Notes: generated from the letters alone by a model not told the origin. A stretch of DNA of 64,000 nucleotides from Bacteroides ovatus (GCF_001314995.1 NZ_CP012938.1:4154001-4218000); one strand, 5' to 3'. Counted from the first letter of the stretch, positions 44,533 through 54,584 are shown. A program made the numbers and translations.

Positions 44533-47500
44533 ATGCTACAAAATTACACATTTATAGCGGATAAGCGAGGCGTAAGAAGAAGTTTTCTACTCTTTTTCAG
44601 TTTATTTTTGCTACAAGTAACAGCTTTTGCTCAAAATGACGTGCGGATTACCATCCGTGAGAACAATATTACCGTCATTGAAGCATTGAAGAAAGTGGAA
44701 AAGCAGTCGGGATTATCCATTGGGTACAATAACTCGCTGCTGCGTGACAAACCTGCCCTCAATCTCAATCTGGATAAAGCCGGATTGGATTATTCTCTCT
44801 CTACCATTTTGAAAGGTACAGGCTGCACCTACGAATTGAAAGGTAAATACATCAAGATTATTCCTCAACCGGCACAGGAAAAGCCATCTTCCGATAAACA
44901 AATCAAAGGAAAAGTGACAGACGAAACGGGTGAGCCGCTTATCGGTGTCAATATTCAGGTGCAGGGTTCTGCCAGTGGAGTTATTACGGACATTGAAGGA
45001 CGTTATTCTATCGAAGCTCCGGTGGGTAGCACGCTCAATTTTACCTATATAGGCTATACTCCTCAAAATGTGAAAGTCACAGATCGGAGCGTGTATAATG
45101 TGACGCTTGCCACTGCCGTGGAGCAACTCAACGAAGTAGTCGTGACTGCCCTTGGTATCAAGCGTGAACAGAAAGCATTGAGCTACAACGTGCAACAGGT
45201 GAAAGCGGACGAAATCTCCGGCATTAAAGATGCTAATTTCATCAACAGCCTGAATGGCAAGGTGGCAGGTGTTACTATCAACAGCAGTTCTTCCGGTGTA
45301 GGTGGAGCCAGCAAGGTAGTGATGCGTGGTGCGAAATCTATCGAACAAAGCAGTAATGCGCTTTACGTCATCGACGGTATACCGATGTATAACTTCGGTG
45401 GCGGTGGTGGAATGGAATTCGACTCACGGGGTGCTACGGAGAGCATTGCCGACATTAATCCGGACGACATCGAAAGTATCTCCGTATTGACGGGTGCCGC
45501 AGCAGCTGCACTCTACGGTAGTAATGCTGCCAATGGTGCGATTGTTATTACTACCAAGCGCGGACAAGTAGGCAAGTTGCAAGTGACGGTGAACAGCAAT
45601 ACCGAGTTTGCCCGTCCTTTCGTGCTTCCTGAATTCCAAAACCGCTACGGGACGGGAAGCCGTGGGAAAGACGGAGGTTCTACCATCCTTAGCTGGGGAG
45701 CGAAGTTGAATGACGCCTCCCGCACCAATTATGAACCGAAAGATTTCTTTGATACAGGACTGATCTTCACCAATTCTGTCACCCTTTCTACCGGTACGGA
45801 GAAGAACCAGACCTTCTTTTCGGTGGCGTCGGTCAACTCCGAGGGCATTGTTCCCAACAATCGTTATAACCGTTTTAATTTTACTTTCCGTAATACGACG
45901 AATTTCCTGAACGATCGGATGAAACTTGACATAGGAGCCAGCTACATCATTCAGAACGACCGCAACATGACGAATCAGGGGATTTATTCCAATCCCATTG
46001 TGCCCGTTTATCTGTTCCCGCGTGGCGATGACTTCGGACTTGTCAAGGTGTTCGAACGTTGGGATCCGGCACGCAAAATCAATACGATGTTCTGGCCGCA
46101 AGGAGAAGGTGACTACCGTATGCAGAATCCTTATTGGATTGCTTACCGTAATCTGCGTCTGAATCAGAAGAAGCGTTATATGCTGTCTGCTCAATTGAGT
46201 TATGACATTACCGACTGGTTGAATATATCAGGACGTGTACGTGTGGACAACACGCACACCAAGTATGAACAGAAGCTCTATGCCAGCTCCAACCTTACAA
46301 TTACGGAAGAGAGTACGCAGGGACACTATACCATCTCCAAGCCCGACGAAACACAAACGTATGCCGACGTGCTTGCCAACATCAACAAGCGTTTTAATGA
46401 CTTCTCACTGGTGGCAAACGTGGGTGCCAGCATTGTGAACAACAGATACGAAGATTTGAGTTATCGTGGCCCGATTCGTGAAAAGGGAATACCGAACGTG
46501 TTCAATGTGTTCGACCTCGACAACACAAAGAAGAAAGCCCGTCAGGACGAATGGCAGGAACAGACGCAATCAGTCTTCGCCAGTGTGGAAGTGGGATGGA
46601 AGAGTATGCTCTATCTTACACTGACCGGGCGAAACGACTGGGCTTCGCAACTTGCCAATTCTTCTACACCTTGTTTCTTCTACCCGTCCGTAGGACTTTC
46701 GGGGGTTATCTCCGAAATGCTGACTTTGCCGGAATTTATCGACTATATGAAGGTCCGTGGCTCTTTCAGTTCCGTTGGTATGCCTTATCCCCGTAATCTG
46801 ACATCGCCCACTTACGAATACGATGAGGCTAACCAGCAATGGAAGCCCAAGACACACTATCCTATCAAGGACTTGAAGCCCGAGCGTACCAACTCGTGGG
46901 AATTGGGACTGGATATGCGTCTTTTCAAGGATTTCAGCCTCGGCTTTTCATGGTACTTGGCAAATACTTTCAACCAAACCTTCGACCCGAAAGTTTCCGT
47001 ATCTTCCGGTTATAGCAAGATTTATTTGCAGACAGGATATGTGCGTAATTCCGGTGTGGAACTCTCATTGGGTTATGGACATACCTGGAACAACCATTTG
47101 CACTGGGAAAGTAATTTCACTCTCTCTCACAACAAGAATACGATAAAAGACTTGGTGACCAGCTATATTCATCCCGAAACGGGATTGCCTATCACACAGA
47201 ATCGCTTGGATGTAGGCGGACTGGGTAAAGCACGATTCATCCTGAAGAAAGGGGGTACGTTGGGTGATCTTTACACACAGAGTGACTTGAAACGGGACAA
47301 TAGTGGCATGGTAGAGATCGATCCTTCCGGTGCGCTGACTACGGAAGATAACCTGCCGGACATTAAGCTGGGTAGTGTATTCCCGAAAGCTAATCTGGCA
47401 TGGAATAACCGCTTCGAATGGCGTGGTATCAGTCTAAGCGCACTCTTTACAGCACGTATCGGAGGTATTGCTTATTCTGCCACACAGGCGGCAATGGATC

Positions 47501-47877
47501 AGTATGGAGTGTCCGAACGTTCGGCTCAAGCCCGTGACAACGGTGGTGTGTTGCTCAACGGACGTACTCTTGTGGATGCGCAAACGTATTATAGCCTCAT
47601 CGGAAACAGTAGCGGATTGCCGCAGTATTACACTTACAGTGCTACGAACGTGCGTCTGCAAGAAGCCAGTGTGGGTTATACCATTCCCCGCAAATGGCTG
47701 GGAGGTGTGTGTGACATCAATGTCTCTGTGGTAGGTCGTAACCTTTGGATGATTTACTGTCGTGCACCTTTCGATCCTGAAGCGGTGGCGAATACCGGTA
47801 ATTATTATCAAGGCATTGATAACTTCATGTTGCCGAGTACCCGTAATATCGGCGTGAATGTGAAAATAAACTTTTAA
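44533..47877 (+). CDS. SusC/RagA TonB-linked transporter with STN signalling domain
   Basis: A 1,114-residue outer-membrane protein: signal peptide (about 16-36), STN domain (about 45-112; VRITIRENNITVIEALKKVEKQSG), carboxypeptidase-regulatory-like domain (IKGKVTDETGEPLIGVNIQVQG), TonB box region (VEQLNEVVVTALGI), plug (VVMRGAKSIEQSSNALYVIDGIP) and barrel ending STRNIGVNVKINF. The STN domain signals occupancy to FecR. It heads the transport part of the PUL. Confidence 0.95.
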   Translation: MLQNYTFIADKRGVRRSFLLFFSLFLLQVTAFAQNDVRITIRENNITVIEALKKVEKQSGLSIGYNNSLLRDKPALNLNLDKAGLDYSLSTILKGTGCTYELKGKYIKIIPQPAQEKPSSDKQIKGKVTDETGEPLIGVNIQVQGSASGVITDIEGRYSIEAPVGSTLNFTYIGYTPQNVKVTDRSVYNVTLATAVEQLNEVVVTALGIKREQKALSYNVQQVKADEISGIKDANFINSLNGKVAGVTINSSSSGVGGASKVVMRGAKSIEQSSNALYVIDGIPMYNFGGGGGMEFDSRGATESIADINPDDIESISVLTGAAAAALYGSNAANGAIVITTKRGQVGKLQVTVNSNTEFARPFVLPEFQNRYGTGSRGKDGGSTILSWGAKLNDASRTNYEPKDFFDTGLIFTNSVTLSTGTEKNQTFFSVASVNSEGIVPNNRYNRFNFTFRNTTNFLNDRMKLDIGASYIIQNDRNMTNQGIYSNPIVPVYLFPRGDDFGLVKVFERWDPARKINTMFWPQGEGDYRMQNPYWIAYRNLRLNQKKRYMLSAQLSYDITDWLNISGRVRVDNTHTKYEQKLYASSNLTITEESTQGHYTISKPDETQTYADVLANINKRFNDFSLVANVGASIVNNRYEDLSYRGPIREKGIPNVFNVFDLDNTKKKARQDEWQEQTQSVFASVEVGWKSMLYLTLTGRNDWASQLANSSTPCFFYPSVGLSGVISEMLTLPEFIDYMKVRGSFSSVGMPYPRNLTSPTYEYDEANQQWKPKTHYPIKDLKPERTNSWELGLDMRLFKDFSLGFSWYLANTFNQTFDPKVSVSSGYSKIYLQTGYVRNSGVELSLGYGHTWNNHLHWESNFTLSHNKNTIKDLVTSYIHPETGLPITQNRLDVGGLGKARFILKKGGTLGDLYTQSDLKRDNSGMVEIDPSGALTTEDNLPDIKLGSVFPKANLAWNNRFEWRGISLSALFTARIGGIAYSATQAAMDQYGVSERSAQARDNGGVLLNGRTLVDAQTYYSLIGNSSGLPQYYTYSATNVRLQEASVGYTIPRKWLGGVCDINVSVVGRNLWMIYCRAPFDPEAVANTGNYYQGIDNFMLPSTRNIGVNVKINF

Positions 47878-47895
47878 CCCGTTAAATCAGATCGT

Positions 47896-49497
47896 ATGAA
47901 ACAAGTGAAATCTTTCTTAAAGATATTCTCCCTGGGACTTCTGCTGGTGGGCGGAGCAGCCTGTACGGGCAACTTCGATGAAATCAACCGCAAGGAGTAC
48001 GAAGTGACCAAGGATGAGCAGGGACGCGAAAACTACAATATAGGCTCTACCCTGCGAGGTTTGCAAGGGTTGGTGGTACCTACTAAAGAGCATCTTTATC
48101 AGTTTATCGAGGCTTTGGCGGCAGGTCCGTTTGCCGGGTATTATGGGACTACGCTCGTGCGTACCGATAAATTTGAAACTTATAACCCGTCTGTTGACTG
48201 GCAGGATAAGACGTATGGTGATATTTTTACCGAATCTTATCCGCTTTACCGCGATTTGCAGGATCAGAGTGATGATCCTGTGGCACTGGCTCTTGCCAAA
48301 TTGCTGCGGGTAGCTATTATGCACCGTATGACGGATATGTATGGTCCCATTCCTTATAGCAAGGTGATAGACGAGCAGGGTAGTGTTTCGCTTAATGTGC
48401 CCTATGATTCGCAGGAAGCTGTTTACAAACAAATGCTGAAGGAACTTGATGAAGTGAGTTCCGTGTTGAAGGAAAATCTTACGATAGGTTCTGAAGCATT
48501 CCGTAAGTTTGACGATGTTTATTACGGTGACGTCAGCAAGTGGTATAAATTTGCCAATTCCCTGAAGTTGCGTATGGCTATCCGCATGGTGTATGTTGAT
48601 CCTACTACGGCACAACAAGTGGCACAGGATGCCGTAGATGCAGGGGTTATCACGGACAATGCCGATAATGCCGAAATGAAGGTGGAGGAAAACCGTGCCG
48701 CTATGGTTTTCAACGGCTGGTCCGACCATCGGATGGGTGCCGACTTGCTTTGTTACATGAACGGGTATCAGGACCCTCGACGGGAGAAGATGTTCACTCA
48801 AGTGGAAATCACGGAAACAGTTGGTGGTAAGCCGACGAAAGTGTCCGGCTTTGCCGGTATTCGTATCGGTATTGATGTGGTGAACAAGGAAAGCGTGATA
48901 GACCGTTATAGCAAACCGATTATATCTACTGCCAGTCCTTATCCGTGGATGAATGCGGCAGAAGTCACTTTCCTGCGTGCCGAAGGTGCATTGCGTGGCT
49001 GGGCGATGGGAGGCGATGCCAAGAGCCTATATGAAGAAGCAATTGCTCTTTCTTTTGAACAGTACGGACTTCCTGCCACGGATGCTCTTTCTTATGCTGC
49101 CAATGCTTCCAACACACCGCAGGCTTACACTGACCCTGTGGATGGAACTTATTCAGCCGGAGCCGTTAGCAACCTTACTGTTGCCTGGCAAGAGGGTGAT
49201 GAATATGCCGAGAAGAATCTGGAGCGTATCATTACCCAGAAATGGATTGCTATGTTTCCTTCTACGGTAGAGGCATGGAGCGAATATCGTCGCACGGATT
49301 ATCCTCATTTATTGCCTGTGGTAGTGAACAATAGCGGTGGTACTATTGACGATACGAAAGCTAAAATACGTCGCCTGTGGTATCCGCCCAGCGAATATTC
49401 CGGTAACCGGCAGTATATTCTGGAGGCCGTCGGTATGTTGGGTGGCCCTGATAATGGCGCTACTTCTCTTTGGTGGGACAAGAAACCGAGACCGTAG
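47896..49497 (+). CDS. SusD/RagB-family lipoprotein
   Basis: A 533-residue lipoprotein (lipobox GGAAC near residue 22) of the SusD-like_2 type, with MHRMTDMYGPIPYSKV (near residue 137), NSLKLRMAIRMVYVDP (near 217) and the terminal GPDNGATSLWWDKKPRP. It binds the glycan for the SusC transporter 18 bases upstream. Such SusD types are frequent in host N-glycan loci. Confidence 0.93.
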   Translation: MKQVKSFLKIFSLGLLLVGGAACTGNFDEINRKEYEVTKDEQGRENYNIGSTLRGLQGLVVPTKEHLYQFIEALAAGPFAGYYGTTLVRTDKFETYNPSVDWQDKTYGDIFTESYPLYRDLQDQSDDPVALALAKLLRVAIMHRMTDMYGPIPYSKVIDEQGSVSLNVPYDSQEAVYKQMLKELDEVSSVLKENLTIGSEAFRKFDDVYYGDVSKWYKFANSLKLRMAIRMVYVDPTTAQQVAQDAVDAGVITDNADNAEMKVEENRAAMVFNGWSDHRMGADLLCYMNGYQDPRREKMFTQVEITETVGGKPTKVSGFAGIRIGIDVVNKESVIDRYSKPIISTASPYPWMNAAEVTFLRAEGALRGWAMGGDAKSLYEEAIALSFEQYGLPATDALSYAANASNTPQAYTDPVDGTYSAGAVSNLTVAWQEGDEYAEKNLERIITQKWIAMFPSTVEAWSEYRRTDYPHLLPVVVNNSGGTIDDTKAKIRRLWYPPSEYSGNRQYILEAVGMLGGPDNGATSLWWDKKPRP

Positions 49498-49561
49498 GGA
49501 CATGAAACTGGAAATGTGAGAACTAGAAAACAAGAAGATATAGAAACTAAAACAAGAAGAT

Positions 49562-50515
49562 ATGAATATGAGAATTTCCATTGCTAACATCTTCACTCAT
49601 CTGTTCCTGTTGCTGGCATTGCTTGCTACCGCTTCGTGCAGCGACTGGACGGATCAGAAAACTGTTGATATTGATCCGCAGCATGCCAAAGAACAGAATC
49701 CTGAACTTTGGGCTCGTTACATGGAGGCACTGCGTACGTATAGGCAAAGCAAACACTTTGTCACTTACGGTAGTTTCGACAATAGTGCCGAAAAGTCGAA
49801 GAATGAAGGTGATTACCTCCGTTCATTGCCCGACTCATTGGACATCGTAACTCCGACGCATCCCGAAAGCCTGACCTCTTATGACTGTGAGGATATTCTC
49901 CTGTTACAGGAAAAGAGTATTAAGGTACTCTATTTTGTGGATTATACCGCTCAAATGCCTACCTTGACCGATGCTGGCAAACTGGGTGCTTGGTTGGATA
50001 AGGTCGTTGCTGCCGCTTCCCAGTTGGGTATGAATGGGTTTGCCATTAAAGGTACTCCTCTTTATGGAGGAACGGAGGCTGAACAGACTGCCCGTCGTGA
50101 AGCGGCCAAATTAATCGTTTCCAAGCTTTCTACTGCTGTAGGAGATGGCAAACTGTTGGTATTTGAAGGTGATCCTGCCTTTATGGATGCCGCAGATCTG
50201 AATAAGCTGGATTATGTAGTCTTGAACACTGCTACGATTACCTCTGCCGTAGATTTGAAACTCTATGTGGCAGGCGTGATAGAAAACTTCTCAATCCCTA
50301 AAGAGAAACTATTGCTCTCCGCCAAGATTAATGAAAAGCTAGTGGATGAAGAAGGTGAAAAACTGGACGCTGTTACCGAGATGACAAACCGTGTTGTTTC
50401 TTTGGGTCCTGTAGGCGGACTTGCTATCTATGCTTTGGGTGATGATTACTATCATACGAAGATGAATTATGAGACTAGTCGGCTAGCTATCCAAATAATG
50501 AACCCGTCCAAATAA
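49562..50515 (+). CDS. Surface lipoprotein with GH18-like fold, non-catalytic
   Basis: A 317-residue lipoprotein (lipobox TASC near residue 26). The strand pattern FVTYGSF, VLYFVDY and GMNGFAIKGTPLYGG, and LDYVVLNTA, resembles a GH18 TIM barrel, but the DxxDxDxE catalytic motif is absent. Such proteins next to SusD in endo-beta-N-acetylglucosaminidase loci are thought to bind glycan on the surface. Role inferred from fold resemblance and context. Confidence 0.6.
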   Translation: MNMRISIANIFTHLFLLLALLATASCSDWTDQKTVDIDPQHAKEQNPELWARYMEALRTYRQSKHFVTYGSFDNSAEKSKNEGDYLRSLPDSLDIVTPTHPESLTSYDCEDILLLQEKSIKVLYFVDYTAQMPTLTDAGKLGAWLDKVVAAASQLGMNGFAIKGTPLYGGTEAEQTARREAAKLIVSKLSTAVGDGKLLVFEGDPAFMDAADLNKLDYVVLNTATITSAVDLKLYVAGVIENFSIPKEKLLLSAKINEKLVDEEGEKLDAVTEMTNRVVSLGPVGGLAIYALGDDYYHTKMNYETSRLAIQIMNPSK

Positions 50516-50568
50516 GGGGCATAACTAAGAGATTATTTATTGTGAAACCTGTAAAACACTATAATGAT

Positions 50569-52209
50569 ATGAAAAATAACCCATTTAAATACTTCGTCTT
50601 TCTGATGCTGTCACTGCTGATGGTAGCAACGACGGGGTGTACTGAAGATGATATTTCCATGCCTGCCGGGCAGTTGCCGGACGAAACGCCGATGAATAGC
50701 GTCGGAGGGCAGTTATGCAGTGGAAAAACTTTTTCTAATAAGATTACTGTCAGTATGTACGAAGGTGATGGAGCTGTAACCGAAGAGATATGTTATGCAC
50801 TGACAAAGCCTGCTATAACGGCTGTTACGGTAAAAGCCATTCCGTCTCCGGAGCTTGTGGCTCAATATAACAGTGATAACGAAACTGATATGAAGGAATT
50901 TCCTGTTGCTAACGTAACTTTGGGAAATGGCGGTTCGCTTACTGTGGCTGCTGGAAAGAAAGAATCCGGAACTATCAGCATAACTCTTTCTCCTGATGGA
51001 TTGAAGCCTGAAACACTTTATTTGTTAGCGATTGCTTTGACACAAAATCCTGTAGGAGTAGATGCACAAGGGAATAAACAAGTAATTTATTACAGAGTGA
51101 ATTTCAGGGAGAGGACTACTATGTGTGAGCCTGATGGAGAGGGGCAAACACAAGAAATCCCGCCACTAATGTCTGGTGTAACTACAGTGTTTTATGTGAA
51201 TACAGAAACGTATAGTCCTTTAATAGCTGGCGTATTGGCAATTAGAGATGAGGGAGTACCCCCTTTTCCTCCCTATAGTCGCTTGGGCCATATAGTAAAT
51301 CTGAAAAGAGCAACGATAGGTTACGATGCTGTTAGCCAGCGTGCTTTGCTTGCGCCAGGAAATGACCTGTCTTACGTATTGGAGCATAGAGATAAATACA
51401 TTCGGCACCTTCAGGAAATTGGCAGCAAAGTTTGTATTTGTATTGAGAATGGTGGTAAAGGTGTCGGCTTCTGTAATATGAATGATGTGCAGATAGCAGA
51501 TTTTGTCTATCAAGTGAAAAGTATAATAGAACGTTACTATTTGGACGGCGTAAATTTATGGGATGATGATAGTAAATATGGTAAGGCAGGGATGCCTGCA
51601 ATGAATACTACTTCATACCCCAAACTGATAAAAGCTCTTCGCGAGGCTTTACCGGACAAGTTGTTAACGTTGGTTGATAAAGGAGAGGCTACGGAATATT
51701 TCTACGATGTAAACAAATGTGGGGGAATCGAAGCTGGTAGATATCTTGATTATGCATGGCATGGTTACTTTTCGCCAACAGAAGTGGTAGAAGCCATTAC
51801 CCCTAATCCGGAGGGTACCCAAGTTTATAGCAAATATTCGCGTAAACCTATTGCCGGACTGGATCCTGCTTGTTATGGAAGTGTAAATATACCTTGTTAT
51901 TCTGACAATAATCCCACTATAAGACCGCTTGCTGCAGAGAATATAGCAAAATGGAAGGCTGCAGGATATAAAAAGAGCAACATCATTGTTTATGGAGGTG
52001 ACCTTATCGGTACTGAATATGGGGGCTATGAACAAGCTGTTAAGGTTATGTTGGCTGAGTATAGTTTTCAGTCATTTATGGATGAGGGTGATAGCTGGGA
52101 TTTTGTAAATAATGAGCTTCTATGGGGAGATGCTCTTTATGGGGCAAATTTTCTGGACTATCAATTAAAGCTTGGTCCTGATAAGAATCCATATAGAAAA
52201 GACTGGTAA
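50569..52209 (+). CDS. GH18-like lipoprotein with DUF1735-type N-terminal domain, altered active site
   Basis: About 546 residues from ATG 50569, chosen for the lipobox VATTGC. Residues about 35-170 match the DUF1735/BT_3987-type N-terminal domain (CYALTKPAITAVTVKAIPS; LSPDGLKPETLYLLAIALTQ). The rest is GH18-like, with YYLDGVNLWDDDSKYG where the family has DGxDxDxE: the Asp before the catalytic position is Trp, and the catalytic Glu is Asp. It is probably a glycan-binding relic of an endo-beta-N-acetylglucosaminidase rather than an active enzyme. It follows the other GH18-like gene. Confidence 0.7.
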   Translation: MKNNPFKYFVFLMLSLLMVATTGCTEDDISMPAGQLPDETPMNSVGGQLCSGKTFSNKITVSMYEGDGAVTEEICYALTKPAITAVTVKAIPSPELVAQYNSDNETDMKEFPVANVTLGNGGSLTVAAGKKESGTISITLSPDGLKPETLYLLAIALTQNPVGVDAQGNKQVIYYRVNFRERTTMCEPDGEGQTQEIPPLMSGVTTVFYVNTETYSPLIAGVLAIRDEGVPPFPPYSRLGHIVNLKRATIGYDAVSQRALLAPGNDLSYVLEHRDKYIRHLQEIGSKVCICIENGGKGVGFCNMNDVQIADFVYQVKSIIERYYLDGVNLWDDDSKYGKAGMPAMNTTSYPKLIKALREALPDKLLTLVDKGEATEYFYDVNKCGGIEAGRYLDYAWHGYFSPTEVVEAITPNPEGTQVYSKYSRKPIAGLDPACYGSVNIPCYSDNNPTIRPLAAENIAKWKAAGYKKSNIIVYGGDLIGTEYGGYEQAVKVMLAEYSFQSFMDEGDSWDFVNNELLWGDALYGANFLDYQLKLGPDKNPYRKDW

Positions 52210-52353
52210 ATCTTCCTTTGAATATTATCAATAAATACTTTTCCATAGATAAAGGAAAAATTCGTTCTTTGACATATTGAAATTACCGTTGATAGTTGTC
52301 ATTTGCAGTGGATTCTTTTCGTAAAAATGTAACCGCAATCTAAACTTATTGAT

Positions 52354-52361
52354 TACTTTTG
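52354..52361 (+). promoter_or_regulatory. -7 box (TACTTTTG) before the ORF6N gene
   Basis: Exact TAnnTTTG match 53 bases before ATG 52414. The rest of the 204-nt gap shows nothing else firm. Confidence 0.4.
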
Positions 52362-52413
52362 ACCCCGATATATAATATGAATAGTTCGAGGCTATTTATA
52401 ACAGACATACAAG

Positions 52414-52597
52414 ATGGATCAATTGCAGATAATTCAAAATAGAATATATGAGTTTAGAGGTCAGAAAGTGATGCTTGACCATGATTTGGCAGAGATGTAT
52501 GGAGTTCAGACAAAAGTGCTTAATCAGGCTGTCAAACGAAATATAGAACGTTTTCCTTCTGACGTTATGTTTCAGATTTCGAGTGAAGAAACCCAAG
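52414..52597 (+). pseudogene. ORF6N-domain protein, 5' part split by IS copy 2
   Basis: The first 61 residues (MDQLQIIQNRIYEFRGQKVMLDHDLAEMYGVQTKVLNQAVKRN and so on) match ORF6N domain proteins, DNA-binding antirepressor-like factors often seen near phages and mobile elements. The IS begins at 52598. Joining to 54447 gives one in-frame codon and continues the family motif, so the gene was one frame before the insertion. Confidence 0.75.
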
Positions 52598-54446
52598 ATG
52601 AGGTTGTGTCAAAACGCTGACACAGCCTTTTTTTATGCGCAAAGCCCAGACTTTCTCAAGCCCGGGCTTTGTTATTACCCAAAGTTTTCGTATCTTTAGG
52701 TATAAAGTTTTTCGTTATGGCAAAGTTACATTTTCGTCCTTACATTCCCAACCAAACCGTTCTTTTTCCACAAAGAATTGATGAAAACATAGCTGCGACC
52801 GACCCGGTCCGCATCGTGAATGCTGTTATTGACAATCTCAATCTTGAGAGTTTCAAGAAGCTTTATAAGGAAACGGGCCGTTGTCCTTATCATCCTAAAA
52901 TGATGCTTAAGGTGATAATCTACGCCTACATGAATAATATCTATTCTTGCCGTAAAATAGAGAAGCACCTCCTTCGTGACATTCATTATATTTGGCTTGC
53001 CGGTAATGAGCATCCGGATTTTATCACGATCAACCGTTTTCGTAACCGTGTAAAGGAGGAAATAAATAATGTATTTACCCAGTTGGTTCTTGTCCTTGCC
53101 GATAAAGGTTTCATCAGCCTTGATGTGGAGTATATCGACGGCACCAAGATTGAATCCAAAGCCAACAAATATACTTTTGTCTGGCGCAAGACAGTCGAAC
53201 GGAACCGTACGAGACTAATGGATAAAATCCGTATTCTCTTGGAACAGGTGGATGAAGCCATTGCACAGGAGAACTCTATAAAAGACACATCCGTGGAGTT
53301 TACTCCCTGCAGGCTCTCTGACATAGTGGATGAACTTAAAGAAGCCCTGGAACGCCAGCCTGCAACAAAGGATAAGGAAGAAAAGAAAGCCCTGCGCAAA
53401 AAGAAGAAGCAGGTCATGGAACTTGAAGGGTATCGTGACAAGCTGATAGAATACGACAATCACCTTGATACCCTTGGAGAACGTAACTCCTATTCCAAGA
53501 CCGATCCTGGTGCCACATTCATGCGCATGAAAGAAGATGCCATGAAGAACGGGCAGACCAAACCCGGATATAATCTGCAAATAGGTACTGAAAACCAATT
53601 CATCACAGACTTCCGTCTGTTTCCCAACCCTACCGATACACTGACCCTCATACCTTTTTTCCACTCTTTCCAGTACCGCTATAACCGTTTACCGAATATC
53701 TGTGTGGCAGACTCCGGTTACGGTTCGGAAGAAAATTACCGGTTCATGCAGGAGAATGGGATAGAAGCCTTCATCAAGTATAATTACTTCCATAAAGAAC
53801 AGCGTCCTCGTTATACTCCCAACCCATTCCATGCCGAAAGTCTCCATTACAATGCCCAAGAGGATTATTACGTTTGTCCTATGGGACAGCACATGAACCG
53901 TATAGGAACCAAACGTGACAAGACAGCGAGCGGATACATCATCGAAAGTGCCCGGTATAAAGCAAAAAGATGCGAAGGTTGCCCTTTGCGTGGCAGTTGT
54001 TTTAAAGCTCGGGGGAACCGTATTATAGAAGTCAACCACCGATTAAATCAATACAAACGGCAGGCACGGGAAAGGTTGCTCTCAGAAGAAGGTATCAAGC
54101 ATAGAGGCAGGAGGTGTATAGAACCAGAGGCTGTGTTTGGACAAATGAAATACAACATGGCATACAGAAGATTCCGGCATGTGGGAGAAGACAAGGTTAC
54201 AATGGACTTTGCTTTCTTTGCTATAGCCTTTAATATCAAAAAAATGTGTGCTAAACTGATAAAAGAAGGAAAGGGGCTCATTACAGTTGCCAAATATATG
54301 TTTATGGGACTATTTATAACCCGATATAATTGGAATATAGCAACTTGTTGCCAAATGCATGAGGAAAAAGCAGCATAGCCAAAAGAAAATATAGCAGAAC
54401 TGTAAAATATAAAAGAGGTTGTGCCAACGTTTTGACACAACCTCAT
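52598..54446 (+). mobile_element. IS1182-type insertion sequence, copy 2
   Basis: A 1,849-bp element like copy 1 (21921-23769), differing at two positions (53798 C to T and 53826 G to A, both silent). Terminal inverted repeats begin ATGAGGTTGTGTCAAAACG. It splits the ORF6N gene, and exact removal restores the frame; no target-site duplication. Confidence 0.92.
52717..54378 (+). CDS. IS1182-family transposase, copy 2
   Basis: A 553-residue protein, identical to that of copy 1 at 22040-23701, with the same DUF772-type N-terminus, DDE core and cysteine cluster. Transcription runs with the PUL and the two hairpins at the left end may shield it from PUL read-through. Confidence 0.92.
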   Translation: MAKLHFRPYIPNQTVLFPQRIDENIAATDPVRIVNAVIDNLNLESFKKLYKETGRCPYHPKMMLKVIIYAYMNNIYSCRKIEKHLLRDIHYIWLAGNEHPDFITINRFRNRVKEEINNVFTQLVLVLADKGFISLDVEYIDGTKIESKANKYTFVWRKTVERNRTRLMDKIRILLEQVDEAIAQENSIKDTSVEFTPCRLSDIVDELKEALERQPATKDKEEKKALRKKKKQVMELEGYRDKLIEYDNHLDTLGERNSYSKTDPGATFMRMKEDAMKNGQTKPGYNLQIGTENQFITDFRLFPNPTDTLTLIPFFHSFQYRYNRLPNICVADSGYGSEENYRFMQENGIEAFIKYNYFHKEQRPRYTPNPFHAESLHYNAQEDYYVCPMGQHMNRIGTKRDKTASGYIIESARYKAKRCEGCPLRGSCFKARGNRIIEVNHRLNQYKRQARERLLSEEGIKHRGRRCIEPEAVFGQMKYNMAYRRFRHVGEDKVTMDFAFFAIAFNIKKMCAKLIKEGKGLITVAKYMFMGLFITRYNWNIATCCQMHEEKAA

Positions 54447-54568
54447 GCTATAAAAATGGAGTAAGACCTAATCCGTATGTATTCACAGAGTTGGGTGTAG
54501 CCATGCTTAGCAGTGTATTGTATAGTAAAAGCTTTAATGGTGTATCAGACGGTAATTTCGATATGTAA
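54447..54568 (+). pseudogene. ORF6N-domain protein, 3' part
   Basis: Encodes YKNGVRPNPYVFTELGVAML and SSVLYSKSFNGVSDGNFDM, the end of the ORF6N motif (PYxFTELGVAMLSSVL). With the 5' part it gives about 102 residues, shorter than usual family members, so the gene was probably truncated before the insertion. Its 3' end lies in a terminator stem. Confidence 0.7.
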
Positions 54569-54584
54569 ATTTGCCGTCTTTTTT
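54547..54584 (+). terminator. Terminator at the end of the ORF6N remnant
   Basis: AGACGGTAATTT pairs with AAATTTGCCGTCT and is followed by a run of six T. Confidence 0.8.

Noticed and set aside
21921..54446. Composite transposon bounded by the two IS copies
   Set aside because: The copies are 30.7 kb apart with ordinary housekeeping and PUL genes between and no sign of joint movement or outer duplications; two independent insertions are simpler.
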